Positions 16,096 to 23,596 of a stretch of DNA of 26,894 bases are shown one piece after another. Every line of letters begins with the position of its first letter. Position 1 is the first letter of the stretch. The translations under genes were made by a program, and so were the position numbers. The notes under the pieces are model-generated. The model saw only the letters and a list, made by a program, of their open reading frames with translations. It was not told the DNA's origin and did not search any database. Source of the DNA: an uncultured Prevotella sp. (GTDB taxonomy: Bacteria > Bacteroidota > Bacteroidia > Bacteroidales > Bacteroidaceae); the NCBI GenBank assembly GCA_902491375.1, contig CABUHE010000028.1, positions 1 to 26,894 on the forward strand, in the 5' to 3' direction.

Positions 16096-16183
16096 TAATA
16101 TGTGGCCTTTCAGCTTATGAAACGTGCCTTTTTAGACAATAAAAGACGGTCTTTGACAATGTAAAAGACCGTCTTTTGAAAAT
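16096..16183. repeat. Four or more degenerate 22-nt-pitch modules ending in a palindrome
   Basis: Units of the form YAAAAG-N-CTTTT-N begin near 16096, 16118, 16140 and 16161. A weaker match (GGCAATGTCTTTTTAACACA) lies just before at about 16073. The last two units have reverse-complement cores, GACGGTC and GACCGTC, and form a perfect 14-bp stem. The same layout is seen at 4551-4619, with different cores. Confidence 0.6.
16141..16177 (-). terminator. Terminator-like hairpin after the B12 operon
   Basis: Perfect 14-bp stem AAAAGACGGTCTTT (16141-16154) / AAAGACCGTCTTTT (16164-16177) with a 9-nt loop, 17 bases beyond the BtuC-like stop. On the minus strand the U run is the 3' part of the stem itself. 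It is also part of the repeat series at 16096-16183. Confidence 0.7.
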
Positions 16184-16194
16184 TGATATTTTTA

Positions 16195-17223
16195 TTAATG
16201 AATTTCAGAGTTTCTTCGTCGGCTTATTATAACATAAATTATGACAGGCGCACCCATAATAGGGGTTATCGCATTAAGCGGTATTATGCCTCGTTCTCCT
16301 GGCAACAGACAAATCGCATTGCATAGCAGTGCGACGATAATACCGATACTTATGGTTGCCGGTAGCAGTTGCCGGTGGTCGTCTGTATTGACAATCATTC
16401 TTGCAATGTGCGGGACTGCAAGTCCGATAAACGCAATCGGTCCGCAGAATGCTGTGGCAGAGGCTGTGAGTAAGCCTGTGATTAAAAGTAATTTATTTCG
16501 CAGGGCTTTGGTGTTTACTCCTAAATTTTCAGCATATTGTTCGCCTAAAAGTAGAGTATTAAGAGGTTTTACTAATAAGAGCGAGCATATTAAGCCGACA
16601 ACGGTAATCGTAGTGAAAGTGGGAATGTGACTCATTGGTACACCGCCAAAGTTTCCTAATCCCCATACCATATAAGAATGTACTCCCTCTTCTGTTGAGA
16701 AAAAATTGAGAAGAGATATTGCCGACGAGGCTATGTAGCCTGTCATTATTCCGATAATCAGAAGCATTACGTTGTTTTTAACCCTTGTGGCGAACAGTAG
16801 TAGTACAGCCATTACCACAGACGCTCCTGCAAATGCAGCTATCAGCACGGCCATGAATCCAGTCAGAGATACGGAGCCGATAGTAAGGCCTCCTCCGAAT
16901 GCCAGAATAACGAAAGCTGCTCCAAGGCTTGCACCACTGTTTATTCCGAAGATTGAAGGGCCTGCAAGCGGGTTGCGGAATGCGGTCTGAAGCAGCAGGC
17001 CGCTTACTGAAAGTGAGCTGCCGCACAACATTGCAGTAATGGCTTGTGGCAGACGTGTTTCCAATACGATGTATTTCCATGATTCTTGTCCGGTGTATTG
17101 TCCGGAAAGAATATTGAATACATCGCTTACTGGAATGTCTGCTGCACCTGCCTGCATGTTGATTGCAAAAAGCGGCAGTATGATGATAGTCATTATTATG
17201 TTTGACAAGGTTGCTTTTCTCAT
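16195..17223 (-). CDS. btuC: FecCD-family ABC permease, BtuC-like (cobalamin import)
   Basis: Inner-membrane permease of an ABC importer for vitamin B12. The 342-residue protein has a FecCD/BtuC pattern of about nine to ten hydrophobic segments and the family motifs RLPQAITAMLCGSSLSVSGLLLQ, read across, FRNPLAGPSIFGINSGASLGAA and, near the C terminus, GPIAFIGLAVPHIAR and PGERGIIPLNAITPIMGAPV. These place it in the cobalamin/siderophore importer family. B12 is favoured because the gene is last in a riboswitch-controlled operon after BtuB-, BtuG- and BtuF-like genes. Its ATG overlaps the preceding stop (ATGA), so translation is probably coupled. No ATP-binding (BtuD) gene follows; a terminator-like hairpin comes next. 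Confidence 0.88.
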   Translation of the reverse strand: MRKATLSNIIMTIIILPLFAINMQAGAADIPVSDVFNILSGQYTGQESWKYIVLETRLPQAITAMLCGSSLSVSGLLLQTAFRNPLAGPSIFGINSGASLGAAFVILAFGGGLTIGSVSLTGFMAVLIAAFAGASVVMAVLLLFATRVKNNVMLLIIGIMTGYIASSAISLLNFFSTEEGVHSYMVWGLGNFGGVPMSHIPTFTTITVVGLICSLLLVKPLNTLLLGEQYAENLGVNTKALRNKLLLITGLLTASATAFCGPIAFIGLAVPHIARMIVNTDDHRQLLPATISIGIIVALLCNAICLLPGERGIIPLNAITPIMGAPVIIYVIISRRRNSEIH

Positions 17224-18389
17224 TTCAAGAGAGTGAAATATTGGGGTTTACCCAGTTTCAGGTCAGGATGTGAGATTATTACAAAATCACGTAACAGCAA
17301 ATCCGGGTGGAAAGGGGTTTCCTCATAGAAATTTATATAATATGTATTACAGCCGTACACCTGTTTGTCTTTAAAAGCTTTGAAACGTGAGTAGCCTGGA
17401 TTTTCTGATAACAACGAGTTGTATGTCGCAGCATGTTCGCTATTATAGCGTATCAGCCAGACATCTGCTGCCGATGCTTTTTCAAGTACAGCTTCAAATG
17501 TTAACTGGATGCTTCCGCTGCTCTTGTCTGTTGCAAACGGATAGCCTGCATTAGCATCAGCCATCAGTCTGCCGATTGTGCTGTTTCCTCCTGGCATATA
17601 CCAAACAGAACTGTTTATTTTGTCGATAATCATATTCCGGCGGATGGTTGACTTTGCGGCCTGTGATTTAAGTGCGTTGTAATTCTGTTTTACTTCAGTG
17701 AACATACTGTCGGCCTTATCTTCAGCTCCGAACAGTCGTCCGTAGAATTTCATCCATTCAGCTCTGCCGAGAGCAGAAGTTTCCATATAGTCGGCAGCTT
17801 CTATTATTGGGCGTCCCCAATTGCTGAGTCTTCCATAACCGCCACTGTTCTGAAATGGAGATATAATTACAGCATCAGCGTCTATTCCTATAATAGTTTC
17901 AAGTGTCGGAGTTATTCCGTTTCCGCAGTCTGCAATTGTTCCGTTTTTATACTGCTGCTGAATCCATGGCAGATTTATGTATTTCATGTCGCATACTCCG
18001 CGGATGGCTTTACCTTTACCAAGTTGTAGAATCAGTCCGCAGTGTACAGATGTTGTTACAACTGCTCGTTTAAGCGGAACATTAACGATGGTGGCGTTAG
18101 GGTAGGCGTTTTGTATTTCTTTAAGCGAACACGTATCGTTCTCAGAAGCATGTGATTTTGAATCGTTTGATACAAGTATATATGTGTGCAGAGTCTTTCC
18201 TGCATTCCATGGGTCGGCGAGTGTTGCCACTGTGTAACGTCCGTATTCCACCATTTGAATACGTTTGGCATATTCCATACGGATTGTGTCGCCTCCATTT
18301 AACTGAGCCGTGGCTCCTCCCTCTCTGCAAGAGCAAATCAGGGTTGAAGCCACGGTGATTGATAGCAATATGGATTTAAAATATTTCAT
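17220..18389 (-). CDS. btuF: ABC substrate-binding lipoprotein, BtuF-like
   Basis: Lipid-anchored periplasmic protein that would carry cobalamin from the outer-membrane receptor to the BtuC-like permease. The 389-residue product has a lipoprotein signal (MKYFKSILLSITVASTLICSC; Cys21 likely modified). It has the class III binding-protein layout: an N-terminal lobe with TVATLADPWNAG, PLKRAVVTTSVHCGLILQLG and GITPTLETIIGIDADAVIISP, read across, a long connecting helix around YGRLFGAEDKADSMFTEV, and a C-terminal lobe ending TPFHPDLLLRDFVIISHP, as in PF01497 proteins. Homologues may also carry haem or siderophores, so the ligand is inferred from the riboswitch and neighbours. It starts 4 bases after the BtuG-like stop. 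Confidence 0.87.
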   Translation of the reverse strand: MKYFKSILLSITVASTLICSCREGGATAQLNGGDTIRMEYAKRIQMVEYGRYTVATLADPWNAGKTLHTYILVSNDSKSHASENDTCSLKEIQNAYPNATIVNVPLKRAVVTTSVHCGLILQLGKGKAIRGVCDMKYINLPWIQQQYKNGTIADCGNGITPTLETIIGIDADAVIISPFQNSGGYGRLSNWGRPIIEAADYMETSALGRAEWMKFYGRLFGAEDKADSMFTEVKQNYNALKSQAAKSTIRRNMIIDKINSSVWYMPGGNSTIGRLMADANAGYPFATDKSSGSIQLTFEAVLEKASAADVWLIRYNSEHAATYNSLLSENPGYSRFKAFKDKQVYGCNTYYINFYEETPFHPDLLLRDFVIISHPDLKLGKPQYFTLLK

Positions 18390-18393
18390 CCAA

Positions 18394-19530
18394 TTAGTAT
18401 AATTTTACAGTGCTGTAATTAAGAGCGAAAGCTGTCGGACCGACACCTGCCTCATATTGTTTTACGAATGTACCATTTGAAGTGTACTGATTTACGTATC
18501 CATTAGCAGAATAATCCGCATATCCCGTGTCTGCATTCTGCTTGTATGATGCAATATAAACATCTCCTGTATTAGGATTAACTGTTATCGCTGCAGCAGA
18601 GAATATGTCAGAGCCTGTTATGAAAGTCTTAGTCGTGCCTGCATTAATGTCGTAAACATTGAATGACGCTGTTGTCGCAGGAGTAGTGTATGGTGCATTG
18701 ATTGTGTAAATCAGATTGTGCTTAGTGTCGACCGCCATCATTGTTGCATCGGTGACTTTTGTAACAACTCCTGATTTAAGACAATAAACACCTGCCCCTA
18801 TCTGGTTCCATGATGCATCATAGCTTCCGTAGTCGAGAATGTAAAGATTTCCATTATTGCATACTAGACTTGTCGGATTCTTAATAAGATCATTTTTGAA
18901 ATCTGTAACCTCGCCTGTTTCAAGATTAATCTTTGAAATTGAAGGGTTTATTCCTTGGCCGTAGTCAGAGTTTGCTACATAAAGGTTTCCGTTGTCACAA
19001 GCCATACCTTCAGGGTATGAACCTACTTGATAAATATTAGCTGCGGTGAAATCAGTAGTGTCAATTGCAGCTACATATCCGTCGAATGTTGACAGGTAGA
19101 CATATTTACCAGCGGCAGCCAGGCGTCGTGGTTGTTTGCCTTTATCTGCCCCCATAAGTTCTGTCGTATTTATTTGTTTTATTGAGTTCAGTGTAGTCTT
19201 GTCTACAACTTCAACAGTGTTTTCTCCTGTTACAGCGATGTAGAGTTTTGAACCGTACACGAGTACGTCATTTGGAGTGTTACCTAGTACACGTCCGTTA
19301 GCTGTGGCAAATGCGTTTGCTATTGTGTTGCCATCGCTGCCAATATAAGTAAGGCTTCCTGGAATCTGACTACCGCTGTTTCCTGAATTGACAAGAAAAA
19401 TTCCTTCAACAAGTTGTGAGTCTGTTGTTGGTACGTTTGGTTGTTCATTTTCATCGTCGCTACATGACGTGAATACCGGAATGCAGACTGCTGCAATAGC
19501 GGCAATGGTCAAAAATTTTTTCATTTTCAT
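18394..19530 (-). CDS. btuG: BtuG-like surface beta-propeller lipoprotein (YncE/DUF5074 type)
   Basis: Probable cell-surface cobalamin-capturing lipoprotein that works with the BtuB-like receptor. The 378-residue product has a lipoprotein signal ending PVFTSC (Cys23). It is directly followed by SDDEN, matching the acidic lipoprotein export signal that sends lipoproteins to the cell surface in Bacteroidetes. The rest is a seven-bladed propeller-like series with recurring strands such as DVLVYGSKLYIAVTGENTVE, YVYLSTFDGYVAAID, GNLYVANSDYGQ, GNLYILDYGSYD and DVYIASYKQN. In Bacteroides, BtuG proteins of this fold bind B12 very tightly and pair with BtuB. The assignment rests on fold, signal and position between btuB and btuF; binding residues cannot be verified by eye. 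An ATG two codons downstream (19524) is an alternative start. Confidence 0.82.
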   Translation of the reverse strand: MKMKKFLTIAAIAAVCIPVFTSCSDDENEQPNVPTTDSQLVEGIFLVNSGNSGSQIPGSLTYIGSDGNTIANAFATANGRVLGNTPNDVLVYGSKLYIAVTGENTVEVVDKTTLNSIKQINTTELMGADKGKQPRRLAAAGKYVYLSTFDGYVAAIDTTDFTAANIYQVGSYPEGMACDNGNLYVANSDYGQGINPSISKINLETGEVTDFKNDLIKNPTSLVCNNGNLYILDYGSYDASWNQIGAGVYCLKSGVVTKVTDATMMAVDTKHNLIYTINAPYTTPATTASFNVYDINAGTTKTFITGSDIFSAAAITVNPNTGDVYIASYKQNADTGYADYSANGYVNQYTSNGTFVKQYEAGVGPTAFALNYSTVKLY

Positions 19531-19593
19531 ATTTTTTTATTATTAAAAAGGTTTTATATCCTAAGTTTATTCTTTATTATTATCATTTGATAA

Positions 19594-21636
19594 TTAGAAT
19601 CTATATTTTATAGAAGCCTCCCAACTACGGCCTGGCATGGGATAGTGTGATACAATTTCGTATTGTTTGTTCAATAGGTTTTTTATGTCAGCTCTTACCT
19701 CTATCTCGCCTAACCATAGCTTCCATTTGCGGTATGCTGTCATTCCTATTTCTACATATCCGTCAATACGTGAGCCTTGATAGTGTTCGTTGTTTGTAAA
19801 CCTATGGCTCATACCATATCCATGTATCGTTATGTTAACCCAAGGATTTTCGTAGTTTATGGCTGCGCTGCCCTGATGTTCAGGAGTGTAGGCTATCTGG
19901 TTCCCATAATACGGTGAAGCTTTATTTGTTTTGTTCTCTGAACGTTGAAGTCCATAGTTTGCCGTTATCAGTAATGAATGACTTTTATTAAAGTTGTGAC
20001 TGAGTGTAACTTCAGTTTCAACTCCATGTCCAATAACTTTTCCGACATTAATGTTGGTCCATACAAACATATTGAATGGTACAGCGACAATTTTGTCTTT
20101 TACCTTATTTAAATATGTGTCGGCAGATAATTTAATGTATGATGCATGCCCATACAGATGTTTCCATGTCATGCCTATGTTCAGTTGGTCTGTGCTTTCT
20201 GGAAGCAAGTCCGTACTGCCGTAATGATAAAAGTATGATTCATTGAATGTCGGTGCACGGAATATGTTCTTATATGACAACCTTATATATAAATCTTCGT
20301 CTTTTAACAGCTTATACGATAATGAAACAGACGGTGACATCCTTTTTGCATCACGTGCGCTTTCTCCATATTGTGCGTTGTTGAAATATAGTGAGTACAA
20401 TAGTCTTGCCATAGCTGTAAAGTTTCCTGTACGGTAACGTGCGGTTACAGATTGCAATATTGTGTGCCTGTATGGTCTCGTGTCTGTCTTAAGGCTGCTG
20501 TTCAGATTGTTGAAAATATAATCTGCCGAATAGTCGAAAGATAGTTTTTTACCGGGTGTGTATAGCAGGCAAGCCGATGCATAAGCTTCTCTTTGCCAAT
20601 AACTGGCATCGTTAATACCGCCTTGGTAGGTTTTGTCGGTATATTCAGATGATGCCCAGTTGTATTTAGCATTTAGTTTTAGTGATAAGTCGTGCCACCC
20701 CCATGCTTTGTATTGCAGTTGTGCAAATGCATTGCGGTCGTGCAGATTCTCTCCACTTAAGTTTGTGTAATATCTAACCTGTCCTGGAAGTTGTCTGTCG
20801 TTGTCGTAATAATATATTTTTCCGTCAAGGCTTTTGTTCCTGTCTATTTTCCACGATAATGCAGCTTCACCGTGTGCAGAGTTCATCATGTTATTGGTAC
20901 GCTTCTCATGTGTTTCTATCGTGAGGTTCTTCAGCGTGAAAGGATAATCGTTTTCAGCATAAACGTATTCTCCCGCTACAGTTAAAGCCAGTTTCTCATT
21001 AAAGCTTTGTCTGTATCTTATGAATGGACTTACATATCCGAATGAACCGACTTTAATCTGCGTTTCGAGGTGTGGACGTTTGTCTTTACTCGGTACGGTA
21101 ATTGTATTTATGTGAAGCATTGCAGCATAAGCCGCATTACGTGCAGGTATGAAAATATCATCGTTGTCGCCGACTGTAAGTGCAATACTTTCTGTGTTTT
21201 CTAATGAATATCTTGAAACATCTATATCGCCTGTCTGACAGTCACTTAATGCAATTCCATCATAACATACTCCAGTGTGTTGTGTACCAAATCCGCGTAC
21301 AGATACGGTTTTCATACCACCGGCTCCACCGTAGTCGCGCAATGTGATTCCGGGTATACGGTGAAGAGCGTCTGCTATGTCTGTTACGCCAAGGCGGCTT
21401 ATTGTTTCTTTATCCAGAATATGTATAGGTGCTGTTGTAGATAGCCTTTTGGGTAAATACACACCTGTTATTACAACATTGTCAAGCGTGTGTTTGCTGG
21501 CAATGCTGTCATTGTTTTGCGCTTTTATGGGTAATGCCATAGTTAAACCCACGACACCACATAAGTGTATTAATACTTTATTTCTCAATTTAAATAATAT
21601 AATACACCACTTTCCTCGAAGCGGTGAATTAAACAT
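19594..21636 (-). CDS. btuB: TonB-dependent receptor, BtuB-like, under cobalamin riboswitch
   Basis: Outer-membrane cobalamin receptor. The mature part begins with a TonB-box-like DNVVITG, then a plug domain with RLGVTDIADALHRIPGITLRDYGGAGGMKTVSVRGFG, read across, then a 22-strand-like barrel ending EASIKYRF with terminal Phe. Its length of about 680 residues is short for a SusC-type protein, and no carboxypeptidase-like N-terminal domain is present, as expected for BtuB. The start is uncertain: ATG at 21636 gives a 40-residue leader (MFNSPLRGKWCIILFKLRNK then a hydrophobic core to ALPIKAQ). An in-frame TTG at 21588 gives a compact signal peptide MRNKVLIHLCGVVGLTMALP ending KAQ. The region between the two contains a hairpin (21605-21626) just after the riboswitch. 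Confidence 0.9.
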   Translation of the reverse strand: MFNSPLRGKWCIILFKLRNKVLIHLCGVVGLTMALPIKAQNNDSIASKHTLDNVVITGVYLPKRLSTTAPIHILDKETISRLGVTDIADALHRIPGITLRDYGGAGGMKTVSVRGFGTQHTGVCYDGIALSDCQTGDIDVSRYSLENTESIALTVGDNDDIFIPARNAAYAAMLHINTITVPSKDKRPHLETQIKVGSFGYVSPFIRYRQSFNEKLALTVAGEYVYAENDYPFTLKNLTIETHEKRTNNMMNSAHGEAALSWKIDRNKSLDGKIYYYDNDRQLPGQVRYYTNLSGENLHDRNAFAQLQYKAWGWHDLSLKLNAKYNWASSEYTDKTYQGGINDASYWQREAYASACLLYTPGKKLSFDYSADYIFNNLNSSLKTDTRPYRHTILQSVTARYRTGNFTAMARLLYSLYFNNAQYGESARDAKRMSPSVSLSYKLLKDEDLYIRLSYKNIFRAPTFNESYFYHYGSTDLLPESTDQLNIGMTWKHLYGHASYIKLSADTYLNKVKDKIVAVPFNMFVWTNINVGKVIGHGVETEVTLSHNFNKSHSLLITANYGLQRSENKTNKASPYYGNQIAYTPEHQGSAAINYENPWVNITIHGYGMSHRFTNNEHYQGSRIDGYVEIGMTAYRKWKLWLGEIEVRADIKNLLNKQYEIVSHYPMPGRSWEASIKYRF
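21605..21626 (-). promoter_or_regulatory. Hairpin between riboswitch and btuB, possible expression platform
   Basis: On the minus strand CACCGC and GTGGTG pair (6 bp with one G-U) around a 10-nt loop containing GAGGAA. It lies 18 bases after the B12 box and upstream of the alternative TTG start, so it could couple ligand binding to translation. This is an inference from position. Confidence 0.4.
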
Positions 21637-21643
21637 CAAGCTG

Positions 21644-21808
21644 ACGGCAGGTCTTCTGACTTTGCTGTCTTAAGAAAGATTACCTTCCCGGCTGAAAAAT
21701 TGTGCCAGTGGTTTATTTATCTTTCTCAAAAATGACAGCTCACAGCAGCGGGACTGTACGGGATTCTCACCCGTTTCCCTTTTAATCACGATAGTGTGAA
21801 CCAATCAA
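21644..21808 (-). ncRNA. Cobalamin riboswitch
   Basis: On the minus strand the element runs GGTTCACAC, GGGAAACGGGTGAGAATCCC, GTACAGTCCCGCTGCTGTGA, then AACCACTGGCACAA, CAGCCGGGAAGG and the B12 box AGTCAGAAGACCTGCC (21661-21646). These are the conserved parts of the adenosylcobalamin-class aptamer in the right order and spacing. It starts at the predicted transcription start and sits in the leader of the BtuB-like gene. Binding of cobalamin is expected to lower expression of the uptake operon. Confidence 0.95.
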
Positions 21809-21813
21809 CGGCG

Positions 21814-21844
21814 CAAAGATAATTATAATTTATAATATTGCAAA
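21814..21844 (-). promoter_or_regulatory. Bacteroidetes-type promoter of the B12 operon
   Basis: Minus-strand -33 box TTTG (21844-21841), 19-nt spacer, -7 box TATCTTTG (21821-21814), an exact consensus match. The predicted start near 21808 coincides with the 5' end of the riboswitch aptamer. Confidence 0.85.
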
Positions 21845-21905
21845 ATATTGTTGACTAAAAAAGTTTTTTGCCTTTTATTTAAGTGTGGTTTATAATATAC
21901 AATAA

Positions 21906-21985
21906 AAATAAGTTAGAAGTTTAAATTGATGTTGCCTCAATAGAATATTGTTAGTGGCAAGTAGTTTTCAACTTCTAACTTATTT
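21906..21985 (-). terminator. Large nested stem after the rarA-dehydrogenase-TRIC operon
   Basis: Perfect 16-bp arms AAATAAGTTAGAAGTT (21906-21921) and AACTTCTAACTTATTT (21970-21985) enclose about 48 nt. These contain a second hairpin (TTGCC...GGCAA with an internal CAAT/ATTG pair on the minus strand). The first arm on the minus strand begins at the stop codon of the TRIC gene, and the structure is followed by TTATTG. It probably terminates transcription. Confidence 0.6.
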
Positions 21986-22596
21986 TATTCTGCCTCATGC
22001 AGGTGTGGAAGTGAAATGTGCATTTTGACAGCAGTCAGTCTTACTGCAACAACTATAATAAAACACGCGGCAACAGAAATTTCGGGAGGAAAATGAAGAC
22101 GATTGCAAATGTAATATGCAAGACCACCGATTATGCATGCCATTGCATATATTTCCTTGCGGAAGATTAAAGGTACTTCATTGATTAATACGTCGCGTAT
22201 CACACCTCCCGCAGCACCTGTAATGCAACCCATAATGATTGCAACCCAAAAAGGGAATCCCTCAATTAGAGTTTTTTGTAAACCTGCAACAGTAAAGAGC
22301 CCCAGCCCAAGAGTGTCAAATAAAAACCATGTGTTGGCAAATTTTACTATTGATTTTTTGAAAATAATTACAGTAAGTAGTGCTACCGCTGTACATATTA
22401 AATAAATTGAGTTTGTCATCCAGAAAGGTGTTACGCCAAGCATGACGTCCCTTATTGTTCCTCCACCAATGGCAGTAGCCAGGCCGACAACGTAGCCTCC
22501 GAACCAGTCGAAGCGCTTGTATGCAGCCCAGCGTATGCCGGATATTGCGAAAGCAAATGTTCCTAGAAATTCGATAACAAGCTGTAGTGTTCCCAT
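21985..22596 (-). CDS. TRIC / UPF0126 family cation-channel-like membrane protein
   Basis: Small integral membrane protein of the bacterial trimeric intracellular cation channel family. The 203 residues contain about seven hydrophobic helices arranged as an internal repeat. The repeat signature GGGTIRDVMLGVTP (about 45-57) recurs as GAAGGVIRDVLINEVPLIFRKEIYA (about 127-151). The first helix, LQLVIEFLGTFAFAISGIRWA, is also typical. The physiological cargo in bacteria is not settled; potassium or glycine-related roles have been proposed for homologues. The ATG at 22596 overlaps the stop of the upstream dehydrogenase gene (TGATG), suggesting translational coupling; a GTG two codons earlier (22602) is less likely. 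The reason for pairing with the dehydrogenase is unknown. Confidence 0.88.
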   Translation of the reverse strand: MGTLQLVIEFLGTFAFAISGIRWAAYKRFDWFGGYVVGLATAIGGGTIRDVMLGVTPFWMTNSIYLICTAVALLTVIIFKKSIVKFANTWFLFDTLGLGLFTVAGLQKTLIEGFPFWVAIIMGCITGAAGGVIRDVLINEVPLIFRKEIYAMACIIGGLAYYICNRLHFPPEISVAACFIIVVAVRLTAVKMHISLPHLHEAE

Positions 22597-23549
22597 CAGC
22601 ACACAACGTTTTGTGGTGTACCCTGTGCAAATGCTTTTACATTGGCAGAAGCAATGTTGACGAGCCTTTTACGTGCTTCAAATGTAGCCCATGCAATATG
22701 CGGTGTCAAATAAGCATTGGGTGCACTAAGCAGCGGATTGTCTGCTTTTGGTGGTTCTTGTGTCATTACATCGGCACCGTAACCACCAAGTTGGCCTTCT
22801 TTTAATGCTTTTGCGACATCGGCATCATTTATCAAACCTCCGCGTCCTGTATTTATTAGTATTGCACCACGCTTCATTTTTTTCAGCGTGTCTTTGTTTA
22901 TCATCTCTTTTGTTTCAGAAGTTAACGGACAATGCAGTGTTAATATGTCGCTTATACCGAGTAGACCGTTGAATGTGGTTTTCTGTATTCCTGCCGGAAG
23001 ATCTGCTGAGTTTTTGCTTGTGAATGCGAAAACGTCCATTCCAAAATCCCGTGCGACACATGCTACTTTTGAACCAATATTTCCAAGACCGACAACGCCT
23101 AGTGTCTTTCCGGCAATCTCACAAAGATTAGTGTCCCAATAACAGAAATCTGGTGATGAGCTCCATTTCCCTTCACGATTCTCACGTGCGTAATGTGCTA
23201 CACGGTTTGTCATATTAAGAATGTGGGCAAAAGTCATCTGGACTACACTGTTAGTACTGTATGATGGGACATTTGTTACTGTTATTCCACGTTTTGTTGC
23301 TGTTTCAATGTCAACCACATTGTAGCCTGTCGCCAATACTCCTATATATTTAAGGTTCGGCAGTTTGCTCATTATTTCGTCAGAAATAACGACTTTGTTT
23401 GTCAATATAGCATCGGCATCTTTTGAACGTTCAACAATTTCTTGTTTTTCTGTCCGGTCGTAAACTGTCAGTTTTCCGCATTCCTCAAGCTGAGCCCATG
23501 ACAGGTCGCCTGGGTTCACGCTGTATCCGTCTAATATAACAATCTTCAT
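22596..23549 (-). CDS. D-2-hydroxyacid dehydrogenase, D-glycerate dehydrogenase (HprA) type
   Basis: NAD-dependent reductase/dehydrogenase of 2-hydroxyacids, probably hydroxypyruvate/glycerate; cytoplasmic. From the chosen start it has 317 residues. The Rossmann motif is GVVGLGNIGSKVA (151-163), and the catalytic triad is complete: Arg236 in NTGRGGLI, Glu265 in MTQEPP and His284 in TPHIAWAT. VLATGYNVVDI and VPSYSTNSVVQMTF are typical of the glycerate dehydrogenase group rather than of lactate or phosphoglycerate dehydrogenases; no ACT domain is present. An upstream ATG at 23600 overlaps the rarA stop (ATGA) and would add 17 residues not seen at the N terminus of the family, so MKIVILDGYSVNPGD is preferred. 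Exact substrate is not decidable from sequence. Confidence 0.87.
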   Translation of the reverse strand: MKIVILDGYSVNPGDLSWAQLEECGKLTVYDRTEKQEIVERSKDADAILTNKVVISDEIMSKLPNLKYIGVLATGYNVVDIETATKRGITVTNVPSYSTNSVVQMTFAHILNMTNRVAHYARENREGKWSSSPDFCYWDTNLCEIAGKTLGVVGLGNIGSKVACVARDFGMDVFAFTSKNSADLPAGIQKTTFNGLLGISDILTLHCPLTSETKEMINKDTLKKMKRGAILINTGRGGLINDADVAKALKEGQLGGYGADVMTQEPPKADNPLLSAPNAYLTPHIAWATFEARKRLVNIASANVKAFAQGTPQNVVC

Positions 23550-23596
23550 ATTGTTTTTATGTATATTTAATTTGGATTGTAAAAAATATTCATTAA

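Larger units (their letters stand above)
15682..16194. other. Intergenic region between gapA and the B12 operon
   Basis: About 510 bases with no convincing gene. It holds the gapA leader and candidate -7 box (15812-15819), an AT-rich stretch with nothing recognisable (about 15830-16030), and a series of 22-nt-period modules ending in the terminator-like hairpin at 16141-16177. In particular, no ABC ATPase gene lies here after the BtuC-like gene. Confidence 0.7.

Noticed and set aside
16141..16177. Part of a CRISPR array
   Set aside because: The units are 22 nt in pitch with no separate spacers of usual length and no cas genes nearby.
22597..22602. GTG start two codons upstream of the TRIC gene
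   Set aside because: The ATG at 22596 overlaps the upstream stop as TGATG and fits the family N terminus better.
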